Positions 1 through 6,729 of a stretch of 42,480 nt of DNA are shown in pieces. Made by a program: the position numbers and the translations under genes. Within the stretch, counting starts at the first letter, position 1. Every line of letters starts with the position of its first letter. The notes under the pieces were generated by a model. The model was not told the DNA's origin and made no database searches. It worked only from the letters and a program-made list of their open reading frames with translations. The DNA is taken from contig NZ_BMRO01000028.1 in NCBI RefSeq assembly GCF_014648675.1, forward strand, positions 1 to 42,480. Reading direction: 5' to 3'. Source of the stretch: Actinomadura livida (GTDB lineage Bacteria > Actinomycetota > Actinomycetes > Streptosporangiales > Streptosporangiaceae).

Positions 1-70
1 GGAAGTTAAGCTCTTCAGCGCCGATGGTACTGCATGGGAGACTGTGTGGGAGAGTAGGACGCCGCCGGAC
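1..70 (+). rRNA. rrf: 5S ribosomal RNA, 3' part only
   Basis: The window opens inside a 5S rRNA. The stretch holds the conserved actinobacterial 3' half, including the segment GCGCCGATGGTACTGCATGG followed by the closing strand GTGGGAGAGTAGGACGCCGC. The 5' end lies outside the window, so roughly 45-50 bases are missing. It is the last gene of an rRNA operon transcribed rightward. A strong hairpin terminator follows about ten bases later. The exact mature 3' end (about 70-72) is an estimate. Confidence 0.95.
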
Positions 71-81
71 TCATATTGGGG

Positions 82-114
82 AAAGGGCCCCGCCGTTATG
101 GCGGGGCCCTTTCT
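82..114 (+). terminator. Intrinsic terminator of the rRNA operon
   Basis: A 13-bp perfect stem (82-94 with 100-112) with a five-base loop is followed by a short T-rich run. It sits directly downstream of the 5S rRNA and is the expected end of the rRNA operon transcript. Confidence 0.9.
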
Positions 115-579
115 CATTTCTGTGCCCAGTATGGACGGTGGCCTGAGGGCGAAAGCCCCTAGGGAGCTTCGCCCCGCGTGCAACCGTTCCTGGTTAGTTG
201 GCTCTCGCGCCCGAAACGTGTTTGCCGGGGACATCAAGCTTGGAATCTTAGCGGGCCGGCCCGGGTTGAGTGCCCGTGCTGTCTGGGAGCTGCTTGCTCT
301 GATGTGCAGCGGGTTTACGGCTCGTTCGTGGCCTGGGGAGAAGGGCGGACAGTCTCACCCCGTATCTGGGGGCACCGGCGTCGTGACGTGACGGACACGA
401 ATTGCCTGAAGCGAGGCACCCCCAGTGAGGTTTCTCCGAGTCGTCCATCGCCAGTGCCAGCGTGCCTGCGGGACCGGCTGGGCGCGAAAGCCAGGGGGCG
501 CGCTGTGCTGGCCTTGCTGGGCCGTCTACCGTTTGCTTGGAGCCCTTCGACTGTGCGTGAAGGGCAGCGGGAGGCTTGG
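115..579. other. Non-coding stretch downstream of the rRNA operon with a 28-bp inverted repeat
   Basis: No convincing gene is visible here; the open frames lack codon bias and start signals. An imperfect 28-bp palindrome lies at 147-174: 7-bp outer arms GGGCGAA/TTCGCCC and an 8-bp perfect core CCCTAGGG, separated by three mismatched positions on each side. It may be a second terminator or processing hairpin. No tRNA cloverleaf was found by eye. The DNA looks somewhat less G/C-biased than most of the window. Confidence 0.4.
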
Positions 580-1029
580 ATGCAGATCGCTACACTGCCC
601 TTCATTGACGAGCACGCGACGGTCGTCGCTGCGGGGGGCGACGCCGTCTGGAGCAGCCTCCTTGAAACGCTGGACCGGTCCTCCTCCCGTCGTGGAGTGG
701 CCGGCTACGCAAGGCTCGTTCGGGCCGCCGACTCCACGGCGTCGGGGCCACGCCCCATCGCCGAGGGCTCGACGTTTCCCGGTTTTCGGGTAGTCGCCGC
801 GATCCCGGGGCGCGAGTTGGTCCTGCGGGGACGCCATCGCTTCTCGTCTTACGCCCTGATCTTCCGCATCGAACCCGTCGGTTCGGATCGGTCGCAGATA
901 CGCGCCGAGAGCCGAGCCACCTTCCCCGGCTTGGCCGGTGGCCTCTACCGACGGCTCGTCATCGGTACGGGCGGCCATGCAGTTGCCATGCGACGCCTCC
1001 TTGCAGGCATCCGCAGTAGAGCCGAGTAG
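580..1029 (+). CDS. SRPBCC/DUF2867-like conserved hypothetical protein
   Basis: A 149-residue protein. The start at 580 is chosen because GGGAGG lies five bases upstream; a longer upstream open frame lacks such a site. The protein begins MQIATLPFIDEHATVV and has the layout of small helix-grip (SRPBCC or DUF2867-like) proteins. It has an N-terminal strand and helix, a central beta meander (GFRVVAAIPGRELVLRGRHRFSSYALIFRIEP), and a C-terminal amphipathic helix rich in Arg (VAMRRLLAGIRSRAE). Such proteins usually bind a small hydrophobic ligand, but no ligand or enzyme activity can be read here. It stands alone between the rRNA operon and a convergent MarR gene. The family assignment is by pattern only. 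Confidence 0.7.
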   Translation: MQIATLPFIDEHATVVAAGGDAVWSSLLETLDRSSSRRGVAGYARLVRAADSTASGPRPIAEGSTFPGFRVVAAIPGRELVLRGRHRFSSYALIFRIEPVGSDRSQIRAESRATFPGLAGGLYRRLVIGTGGHAVAMRRLLAGIRSRAE

Positions 1030-1400
1030 CGCGCACGCGACCTGGGTCCTTCCCTTGAGACGGGCTCACGCGACTCATTTCCAGGACGGGCGGATCGACC
1101 ATCGGATGGGCCGCGGTTCGTAGCCTGGCGGCCGCGTCCACGTCCGAGGCACGGCAGACAGCCGCTACTGCGGTACGTGAGTACGGGGGCCCGGTCGTCA
1201 GGCGTCCGGGACGGGTGGGCGGCGGATGCGAGCCGACGCTTGGCGGTCGGCTCGCAGCGGGGTGGCCGACGGTGTCGCCGATACCTTCAACCCGCTTCTG
1301 GCGGCCTCGTGGCTGTGGTCCTGCGATTCCTGGCTGAGAGCGTGAATGATGTCGCTGAGCGAGGATGTCGGCTGGTGCTGTCCTTCCGGGTTCTGGGCGG
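1030..1400. other. Intergenic region between convergent genes
   Basis: About 370 bases between the rightward SRPBCC-like gene and the leftward MarR gene. Apart from the hairpin at 1227-1256 I see no gene, RNA or repeat. Open frames crossing it are not supported by start signals or codon bias. Confidence 0.4.
1227..1256 (-). terminator. Hairpin terminator for the MarR gene
   Basis: A perfect 11-bp inverted repeat (TGCGAGCCGAC and its complement) with an eight-base loop lies 145 bases beyond the MarR stop codon, in the convergent intergenic region. There is no long T run, which is common for actinomycete terminators. Confidence 0.6.
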
Positions 1401-2291
1401 TCAGAGTTGCTGGCGGAGGTGGTCCGCTCGTTCGGTGACCTTGGTCAGGACGCGCTGGGCCACGGCCAGGTCGTCGGGGGAGAGGCCGTCGTAGAGGCGG
1501 GCGGCGGTGTCCTGCACTGTGGCCGTCAGGCGGTTGAGCAGGTCCTCTCCCTGCGTACTCAGGGTTACGGGCGTGTCTTTGGTGATCAGTCCTCGCTGCT
1601 CCAGGTTGTCGAGTAGCCGGTCTGCGGCGGGCTGGTCGAGGGCGAGTTGGGGTTGGTCCCTGAGGTAGTCGCGCAGTGCGGTCCGGATGGTCCACGGGCC
1701 GCGGACGGCCACCACGCGGAGGGTGATCTGTTCGGTCGAGGTGGTGCCGCTGCCGTGGAGGATCTGTTCGTGCAGCTTGCGGACGGCACCGTGCGCCTCG
1801 GAGATGTCCTGTCCGGCGAGCACTCGGGTCTCGGGCATGTTCTCGCTCCCTTCGGATGGGTGGAGCAGGTCTTGCAGCGTTCGGATGAGGTCGCGGTTTC
1901 GCGGTCCGGAGATGCCGCCGATCGGTGCGGTGAGTTCCTCCTGGAGGGCGTGGACGACGGTCACGGCCTCGCGGATGACAGTCGTGCCCTTGTCAGTGAG
2001 GGTGAGCTGTAGTGCCCGCGGGTCGGCGGGATGTTCGCTGCGGATGACCAGGCCGGCGCCTTCGAGTGCGCGGACCAGTTTGGAGACGTAGATCGGTTCG
2101 AGGCCGGCGAAGTCGGCGAGTTCGCGCTGGCTGGGCCGCGTGCCGGACCGGGACAGGCCGTACAGGGAGCCGAGCAGCGTGTACTGGGCATGCGTCAGGC
2201 CGAGCGGTGCGACGGCACGGTCGACCGCGGCCCGCCAACGCGTCGTGACCTGCCACAGCAACCGTCCCGTGGCGGTGTCGTCCGAAGTCAT
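1401..2291 (-). CDS. Two-domain MarR family transcriptional regulator
   Basis: A 296-residue protein, about twice the usual MarR length. Residues 1-145 are a typical MarR winged helix: a dimer helix, a recognition region (SQRELADFAGLEPIYVSKLV), a wing (IRSEHPADPRALQLTLTDKG) and a C-terminal helix. Residues 152-296 begin MPETRVLAGQDISEAHG and look like a second, degenerate winged-helix unit (RDYLRDQPQLALDQPAADRLLDNLEQRGLI, then VTLSTQGEDLL). A good ribosome binding site (AAGGGAG) sits before the in-frame ATG at 1838, so the second domain may also be made separately. A -10 TAGAGT ends seven bases before the ATG, suggesting a leaderless or near-leaderless mRNA. Direct repeats overlap that promoter, so autoregulation is likely. 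The inducing ligand is unknown. Confidence 0.85.
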   Translation of the reverse strand: MTSDDTATGRLLWQVTTRWRAAVDRAVAPLGLTHAQYTLLGSLYGLSRSGTRPSQRELADFAGLEPIYVSKLVRALEGAGLVIRSEHPADPRALQLTLTDKGTTVIREAVTVVHALQEELTAPIGGISGPRNRDLIRTLQDLLHPSEGSENMPETRVLAGQDISEAHGAVRKLHEQILHGSGTTSTEQITLRVVAVRGPWTIRTALRDYLRDQPQLALDQPAADRLLDNLEQRGLITKDTPVTLSTQGEDLLNRLTATVQDTAARLYDGLSPDDLAVAQRVLTKVTERADHLRQQL

Positions 2292-2298
2292 AATCGAT

Positions 2299-2331
2299 AC
2301 TCTACTTGGAAACTATGTCCATGGAAAGTAT
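2299..2331 (-). promoter_or_regulatory. Promoter and probable MarR operator
   Basis: On the minus strand a -35 TTTCCA (2322-2327) and a -10 TAGAGT (2299-2304) are 17 bases apart, and the start codon follows closely. The segment 2302-2331 holds two direct copies of TAnTTTCCAnG at a 15-base period. Outer inverted arms TACTT/AAGTA are also present. This is the likely autoregulatory site of the MarR protein. Confidence 0.55.
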
Positions 2332-2354
2332 CGGCAGGGAGCTGGACCGCTCGG

Positions 2355-2855
2355 TCAGGACCCCGTTGCTTCGAGCGTTTGCAGGAGGGCGTCGACGGCG
2401 TCCAAGTCGTCCTCGCTGAAGACCCGGATGCCCGCTCGTTCCAGGAGGGCCGTCGTCACGCCGTCCCCGGGCATGGCCGTTCCGGTGAACGTGCCGTCGT
2501 AGATGCGGTCGCTGCCGCAGGATGGGCTGCTTTCCTTAAGGAGGGCGATCCGGGCGCCGGAGCGCCGGGCGGTGTCGAGGGCTAGGCGGGCGCCGCGCAG
2601 GAACTCGGTGGTGACGTCCTCGCCCGCGTCGGTGCGGACATGGGCGGTCCCGTCCAGGACGGCGTGCCCGTCGCCGCCGACGATCTCGGCGGGTGGGCGG
2701 GGGACCGCCAGGCCGCCCGACACCTCCGGGCAGAACGGGACGAGGCGCCCCTCGGTGCGCCAGCGTTCGAAGAGGTCGGCTCCGACGGGCTTGGCCGCGC
2801 CGTCGTAGCGGACGCGTCGGCCCGCCAGGCACGAGCTGACCAGGATGCGTTCCAC
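2355..2855 (-). CDS. DUF523 family protein (TudS-type thiouracil desulfurase family)
   Basis: A 166-residue protein, full length for DUF523. The family signature is intact: SSCLAGRRVRYDG at the N terminus, PFCPEVSGGL in the middle and KESSPSCGS near the C terminus. C9, C42 and C113 match the three cysteines that hold a catalytic iron-sulfur cluster in the characterised family member TudS, which removes sulfur from 2-thiouracil. The reaction here is inferred from family membership only. The start is GTG at 2855. A -10-like TAGTCT ends six bases upstream, so the mRNA may be leaderless. It lies upstream of the MarR gene in the same direction, but that gene has its own promoter. Confidence 0.88.
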   Translation of the reverse strand: MERILVSSCLAGRRVRYDGAAKPVGADLFERWRTEGRLVPFCPEVSGGLAVPRPPAEIVGGDGHAVLDGTAHVRTDAGEDVTTEFLRGARLALDTARRSGARIALLKESSPSCGSDRIYDGTFTGTAMPGDGVTTALLERAGIRVFSEDDLDAVDALLQTLEATGS

Positions 2856-3021
2856 GTCTTCAGACTATGTGGGCCGCTCGGCGTCCACAGGGCTCGGGCG
2901 AAGAGGGCGTGCTGCGGGTGCTCTCTCCAGTCTGCTCGCCTGAACGTGCGAGCCCGCGCAGGCGCCCAGGTGCCGCCCGTCCTGCGGCTCGTGAACGCCG
3001 CGACCTCTGCGTGTCAGTTGG

Positions 3022-3840
3022 TCACTTGCCCGCGCGGATGCGGTTCACGGCCAGCTGGGCGATGCGGACGGCGGCAGCAGGGTTGAGGCGGACGCCGCGC
3101 CACGCGACGCGGCCGCTGGCGGGGGCGACGATGAGGGCCTGGTTCTTGGCGACGCCGCGCATGACGTCGCGGGCCAGTTTCTCGGCCGTGTAGAAGCGGG
3201 GGGACGCCTTGGAGATGTCGGCGGTCGCGTCGCCGCTCAGCGCGGTCTCCGGCAGGTCCGGGTTGACGTTGTGCAGCAGCGGGGTGTCCACGAAGCTCGG
3301 GCACACGACGCTGACCTTGACGCCGCGGCCGGCGGCCTCGGCGCGCAGCCCGAGGGACAGGCCGACGACGGCGTGCTTGGTGGCGGTGTAGGGGATGCCG
3401 ATCGGCATCGGGACGAGACCGGCGAGGGAGGCGGTGTTGACGATGTGCCCGGATCCCTGCTCCAGCATGATCGGGTAGGCGGCGTGGACGCCGTGCACGA
3501 CGCCTTTGAGGTTGACGTCGATCGCGCGGTTCCAGTGGTCGAGCGTCAGCTCCTCGGCCAGCCCGCCGATCGCGATGCCAGCGTTGTTGAAGACCAGGTC
3601 GAGGCGGCCGTGGTCGGCTCGCACGCCCTTGTACAGGTCGGCGACGGCGTCGGCGTCCGCGACGTCGAGGTGCGCGGACGTGGCCTTGCCCTTGCCGAGC
3701 GTGTTGAGCTTGTCGGCGACCGTCCCGGCGCCCTCGGCGTTGATGTCGGTGACGACGACGGTGTCGCCGCGCGCCACCAGGGCCGTGGCGATCGCCCGGC
3801 CGATGCCGGACGCTCCTCCGGTGACGATCGCGATGCTCAT
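3022..3840 (-). CDS. Short-chain dehydrogenase/reductase (classical SDR)
   Basis: A 272-residue NAD(P)-dependent oxidoreductase. It has the Rossmann motif TGGASGIG (residues 7-14), D in VTDIN suggesting NAD(H) preference, NNAG near residue 82 and the catalytic YTATK motif with the preceding serine in NTASL. The start at 3840 is preferred over a frame start at 3861 because GGAG lies seven bases upstream. The C-terminal part has a basic, hydrophobic stretch (RIAQLAVNRIRAGK) as in mycobacterial SDRs annotated as acetoin or lipid reductases. It lies downstream of the AurF-like gene in the same direction but has its own promoter region, with a strong terminator between the two. The substrate is unknown. 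Confidence 0.92.
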   Translation of the reverse strand: MSIAIVTGGASGIGRAIATALVARGDTVVVTDINAEGAGTVADKLNTLGKGKATSAHLDVADADAVADLYKGVRADHGRLDLVFNNAGIAIGGLAEELTLDHWNRAIDVNLKGVVHGVHAAYPIMLEQGSGHIVNTASLAGLVPMPIGIPYTATKHAVVGLSLGLRAEAAGRGVKVSVVCPSFVDTPLLHNVNPDLPETALSGDATADISKASPRFYTAEKLARDVMRGVAKNQALIVAPASGRVAWRGVRLNPAAAVRIAQLAVNRIRAGK

Positions 3841-3858
3841 TTGGGCGCTCCGCTCGAT

Positions 3859-3880
3859 CAATTGTATTCAGTGTTAATTG
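3859..3880 (-). promoter_or_regulatory. Promoter -10 and A/T-rich inverted repeat upstream of the SDR gene
   Basis: An A/T-rich island in very G/C-rich DNA. The minus strand carries TACAAT (3861-3866), one base off the sigma-70-type -10 consensus, about 20 bases before the start codon. It is flanked by CAATT/AATTG inverted arms. No good -35 is visible, so an activator or an alternative sigma factor is possible. Confidence 0.5.
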
Positions 3881-3897
3881 CGGGGGGATTCTACGGG

Positions 3898-3928
3898 CTC
3901 GCGGCCCCGCCCGAGGCGGGGCCGCGAG
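3898..3928 (-). terminator. Terminator downstream of the AurF-like gene
   Basis: A perfect 14-bp stem (3898-3911 with 3915-3928) with a three-base loop lies immediately downstream of the AurF-like stop codon. It separates that transcript from the SDR promoter. Confidence 0.75.
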
Positions 3929-3946
3929 TCGCGCTGCGGCGGGTGG

Positions 3947-4948
3947 TCAGGCGGCCTTGGCCGTCCCGACGGCGCGGCGCTTCTTCGGCTCGTCCCAGAT
4001 GCCGAACGCCTTCCAGAGCTGCTTGCCGACCGGGCTGATCACGCCGAGCTCGGCCATCAGGTCACGGATCTTGCCGACCGAGTCGGAGATCTCGCCCCGC
4101 GCCGTCTCGCTCTGGTACGCCTGCCGGACGACGTCCTTCGGGATGTTGAAGTGCCGCACCATCGGCCCGGGCGGAGACAGCATGATCCGCGCCATGACGC
4201 CGAGGACGATGGGCGTCGCGAGGCCGAGGATCCGGCGGCGCACCGGGTGCATGTTCGGGACCCGGTGCCTGAGGTAGTGCCGGGCGAAGGAGATGTGCCG
4301 GGCCTCCTCCGCGATGTGGATCCGCATGATGGTCTCCTCGAGCGGGTGCTTGATGTGCCCGCCCTTGAGGTGCTTGCGCTGGACGAAGTCGATCGGGTCC
4401 TCGCCGCCGAGCACGAACACGAAGAACATCTCGGTGCTGACCAGCGGGATCCACGGGGCCGCCTGCGCGATGAAGCTGAGCGAGCGCGGCATGCCGCGGA
4501 TGGGCATCTTCGTCCGGTTCACGAACTCCTGGAACATCATCCCGTGGTGACATTCCTCGGTCGTCTCGTGGTAGACGTACCGGAACTCCGGCCGGCCGTT
4601 GGGCAGGCGGTAGGCGTAGTTGAGCAGGCCGCGCTTCAGCAGGTTCTCGAACTGCAGGCCGATCTTCATCGCGGTGGCGACGCGCCACAGCCCGATCTGC
4701 GCCTGGACCTCCGGCTGCTGCGCCTGGTACCAGGCGGTCTCGCCGAGCCGGTCGGACGCCGGCAGCACCCAGCGCGGGTCGTTCTTGTCCACCTGGAACT
4801 CGGGGTCGTCCCAGGGGATGTCGGCGTAAGCCTCCCAGTGCTTCTCCACCGACGCCTTGTTCAGGCGGTCGATGACGCCAAGATACGACTTCTTGTCCTT
4901 GACCTGCTCGCGGACCTCGTCGGCGAGTTCGGTGGGGGCCTTCGGCAT
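3947..4948 (-). CDS. AurF-like non-heme diiron oxygenase
   Basis: A 333-residue helical protein resembling AurF-type diiron N-oxygenases (p-aminobenzoate N-oxygenase family). Candidate iron ligands are seen in a HETTEECHH stretch (residues 127-135) and an EEARH stretch (214-218), with further acids at E101 and E204-E205. The length fits the family. The start at 4948 has GAGGGAG eight bases upstream. It follows the TetR gene by 55 bases in the same direction, so the two are probably one transcript and TetR likely controls it. Many actinomycete family members outside antibiotic clusters have unknown substrates. No other biosynthetic cluster genes surround this one, so oxidation of an aromatic amine is not assured. 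Confidence 0.85.
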   Translation of the reverse strand: MPKAPTELADEVREQVKDKKSYLGVIDRLNKASVEKHWEAYADIPWDDPEFQVDKNDPRWVLPASDRLGETAWYQAQQPEVQAQIGLWRVATAMKIGLQFENLLKRGLLNYAYRLPNGRPEFRYVYHETTEECHHGMMFQEFVNRTKMPIRGMPRSLSFIAQAAPWIPLVSTEMFFVFVLGGEDPIDFVQRKHLKGGHIKHPLEETIMRIHIAEEARHISFARHYLRHRVPNMHPVRRRILGLATPIVLGVMARIMLSPPGPMVRHFNIPKDVVRQAYQSETARGEISDSVGKIRDLMAELGVISPVGKQLWKAFGIWDEPKKRRAVGTAKAA

Positions 4949-5003
4949 GTCGGTCGCTCCCTCGGGGTGGTGCTGTCGGACGGGGCCGACGGGGTTCGGG
5001 GGG

Positions 5004-5720
5004 TCAGGGCTCGGTGCGGCTCTCGCCGTGCTCGCCGTCCTCGGCGGGCGTGTCGGGCATCGGGGCGCGCGTGGGGTGCCCCGGCTCCGGGATGATCAGC
5101 TGGGCGACGTCCTTGACCTGGCGGAGCACGGCCTTCTGGTGGCCGTCCGCGTCGTCGTCCAGCGCGTTCTGTATCGACAGCCCGACGAACATCGCGAACA
5201 CGCCGCGTAGCATCGTCGGGACGAAATCGGCGGGCAGCGTGTTCTCCGGGAACAGCCGCTCGAAGGTCTCCAGGATGACCTGCAGGATCCGCTCGTTCAG
5301 GTCGCGGCACAGGGGGCGCAGCTCGTCGTCGGTGCGGGCCGCCACGGCCAGTTCCATCAGCGCCTTCGCGGGGCGGCCGCGGAACACCTCCCAGAGCAGG
5401 TCGAGCGCGCCCGAGACGTTGCGGCGCTCGGCCGGCAGGACCGCGAACGCGGTCTCGTACGCCAGCCGCTGCGCCTCCAGCAGGTGTTCGAGCGCGGCCG
5501 CGACGAGCACCATCTTGGTCGGGTAGTGGTGCTGCTGCGCCCCGCGGGACACGCCCGCGCGGCGCGCGACCTCCGTGGTGGACGTCCCTGACCAGCCGAG
5601 GTCCACCAGGCACTCCATGGTGGCCTCCAGGAGCCGGGCCTGGGTGCGGGACCGGCGTTCCTCCTGGGTGCGGCGGCGGGACGAGCCGCGCCCGTGGCGT
5701 CGGCGACTGCTTACTGACAC
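5004..5720 (-). CDS. TetR family transcriptional regulator
   Basis: A 238-residue regulator. After an Arg-rich N terminus there is a typical TetR helix-turn-helix at about residues 28-75 (LLEATMECLVDLGWSGTSTT, then VARRAGVSRGAQQHHYPTK), followed by a helical ligand domain and a disordered acidic tail. The only usable start is GTG at 5720, because an in-frame stop lies two codons upstream. No Shine-Dalgarno precedes it, so the mRNA is probably leaderless. The 11-base palindrome CGTCTCAGACG overlaps the start and is a candidate self-operator. It is upstream of the AurF-like gene, which it probably controls, and divergent from the ABC transporter pair. Confidence 0.9.
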   Translation of the reverse strand: MSVSSRRRHGRGSSRRRTQEERRSRTQARLLEATMECLVDLGWSGTSTTEVARRAGVSRGAQQHHYPTKMVLVAAALEHLLEAQRLAYETAFAVLPAERRNVSGALDLLWEVFRGRPAKALMELAVAARTDDELRPLCRDLNERILQVILETFERLFPENTLPADFVPTMLRGVFAMFVGLSIQNALDDDADGHQKAVLRQVKDVAQLIIPEPGHPTRAPMPDTPAEDGEHGESRTEP

Positions 5721-5730
5721 GTCTCAGACG
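5720..5730. promoter_or_regulatory. Palindrome at the TetR start codon, candidate operator
   Basis: CGTCTCAGACG is a perfect 5-bp inverted repeat around one central base. It overlaps the first base of the GTG start codon of the TetR gene. TetR regulators usually bind such short palindromes at their own promoter. Confidence 0.45.
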
Positions 5731-5946
5731 GTACGAGCTGACAAACAAGCAATCAAGCCTGCATGTATGTTGGCCGCATCACAGTTGGACTACAGGTCCA
5801 CTACCGGGCGTGGACGGCCGCGTTGAGCCGGCCCGGTGTCAGCCGGCGGGCGTAGCCGGGAGGCCCGGCATGCCGCAGCGGGAGCAGTCGCGATGTCTCT
5901 CCTCGCCTGACGACGCGGACCGGACCCTGGCGTGACGATCTCCGGC
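5731..5946. other. Divergent intergenic region between TetR and ABC transporter genes
   Basis: The region holds an inverted repeat TGGAC-N5-GTCCA near 5785-5799 and a G/C-rich repeat-laden stretch (5825-5875) able to fold into hairpins. No gene is seen. Either side could carry promoters, but no clear -35/-10 pair for the transporter genes is visible. Confidence 0.35.
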
Positions 5947-6729
5947 ATGGGAAACGCAGCAGAGGCAAGACGAACGCTCAGCAAGGACCCGGGCACCGCC
6001 GGAGGCGGCGCCCGCACGGTCCGCCTCAGCAAGGTGTACGGGTCGGGTGACATGGCGGTGCGTGCGCTCGACGACGTCAGCGTGGAGCTCCCCGCGCGCC
6101 GGTTCACCGCGATCATGGGTCCGTCCGGCGCCGGGAAGTCCACGCTGATGCACTGCGTGGCGGGCCTGGAGGACGCGACGTCCGGCAAGGTCTACGTCGG
6201 TGACCAGGAACTCGGGGCGCTGTCGGACCGGCGCCTCACCCGGCTCCGGCGCGAGCGGATCGGGTTCGTGTTCCAGGCGTTCAACCTGCTCCCGACGCTG
6301 ACCGCGCACGACAACATCGTGCTGCCGATGACGCTGGCCGGCACGGCGCCCGACCGGGAGTGGCTGGACACGGTCGTCCGGGTGCTGAGGCTGGGCGACC
6401 GGCTCGCGCACCGTCCGGCGGAGATGTCCGGCGGGCAGCAGCAGAGGGTGGCGCTCGCGCGGGCGCTCGTCACCCGCCCGCAGATCGTGTTCGCCGACGA
6501 GCCGACCGGCAATCTCGATTCCCGCACCGGCGGGGAGGTGCTGGGCCTGTTCCGCCACGCCGTGGACGACCTCGGCCAGACGGTCGCGATGGTCACCCAC
6601 GACCCGGTCGCCGCGGGGCACGCCGACTCGGTGGTGTTCCTCGCCGACGGCCGCATCGTCGACATCATGGACGCCCCCACGCCCGACCGGGTGCTGGACC
6701 GCATGCGGGGGCTGGGTGACCACCGATGA
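5947..6729 (+). CDS. ABC transporter ATP-binding protein (MacB/LolD-type)
   Basis: The ATPase of a MacB/LolD-like transporter. It shows Walker A GPSGAGKST, a Q-loop in FVFQAFNLLP, signature MSGGQQQR, Walker B IVFADEPTGNLDS and the switch histidine in MVTHD, all intact. The start is uncertain: ATG at 5947 is used, and an in-frame GTG at 5932 is possible; neither has a clear ribosome binding site. The stop overlaps the next start codon (ATGA), so the two genes are translationally coupled. Pairs of this type usually extract lipids or lipoproteins from the membrane, or export peptides or drugs; the substrate cannot be read here. Confidence 0.93.
   Translation: MGNAAEARRTLSKDPGTAGGGARTVRLSKVYGSGDMAVRALDDVSVELPARRFTAIMGPSGAGKSTLMHCVAGLEDATSGKVYVGDQELGALSDRRLTRLRRERIGFVFQAFNLLPTLTAHDNIVLPMTLAGTAPDREWLDTVVRVLRLGDRLAHRPAEMSGGQQQRVALARALVTRPQIVFADEPTGNLDSRTGGEVLGLFRHAVDDLGQTVAMVTHDPVAAGHADSVVFLADGRIVDIMDAPTPDRVLDRMRGLGDHR

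Noticed and set aside
178..579. N-terminal extension of the SRPBCC-like gene back to 178
   Set aside because: The good ribosome binding site lies before 580, and the upstream part has no codon bias or recognisable domain.
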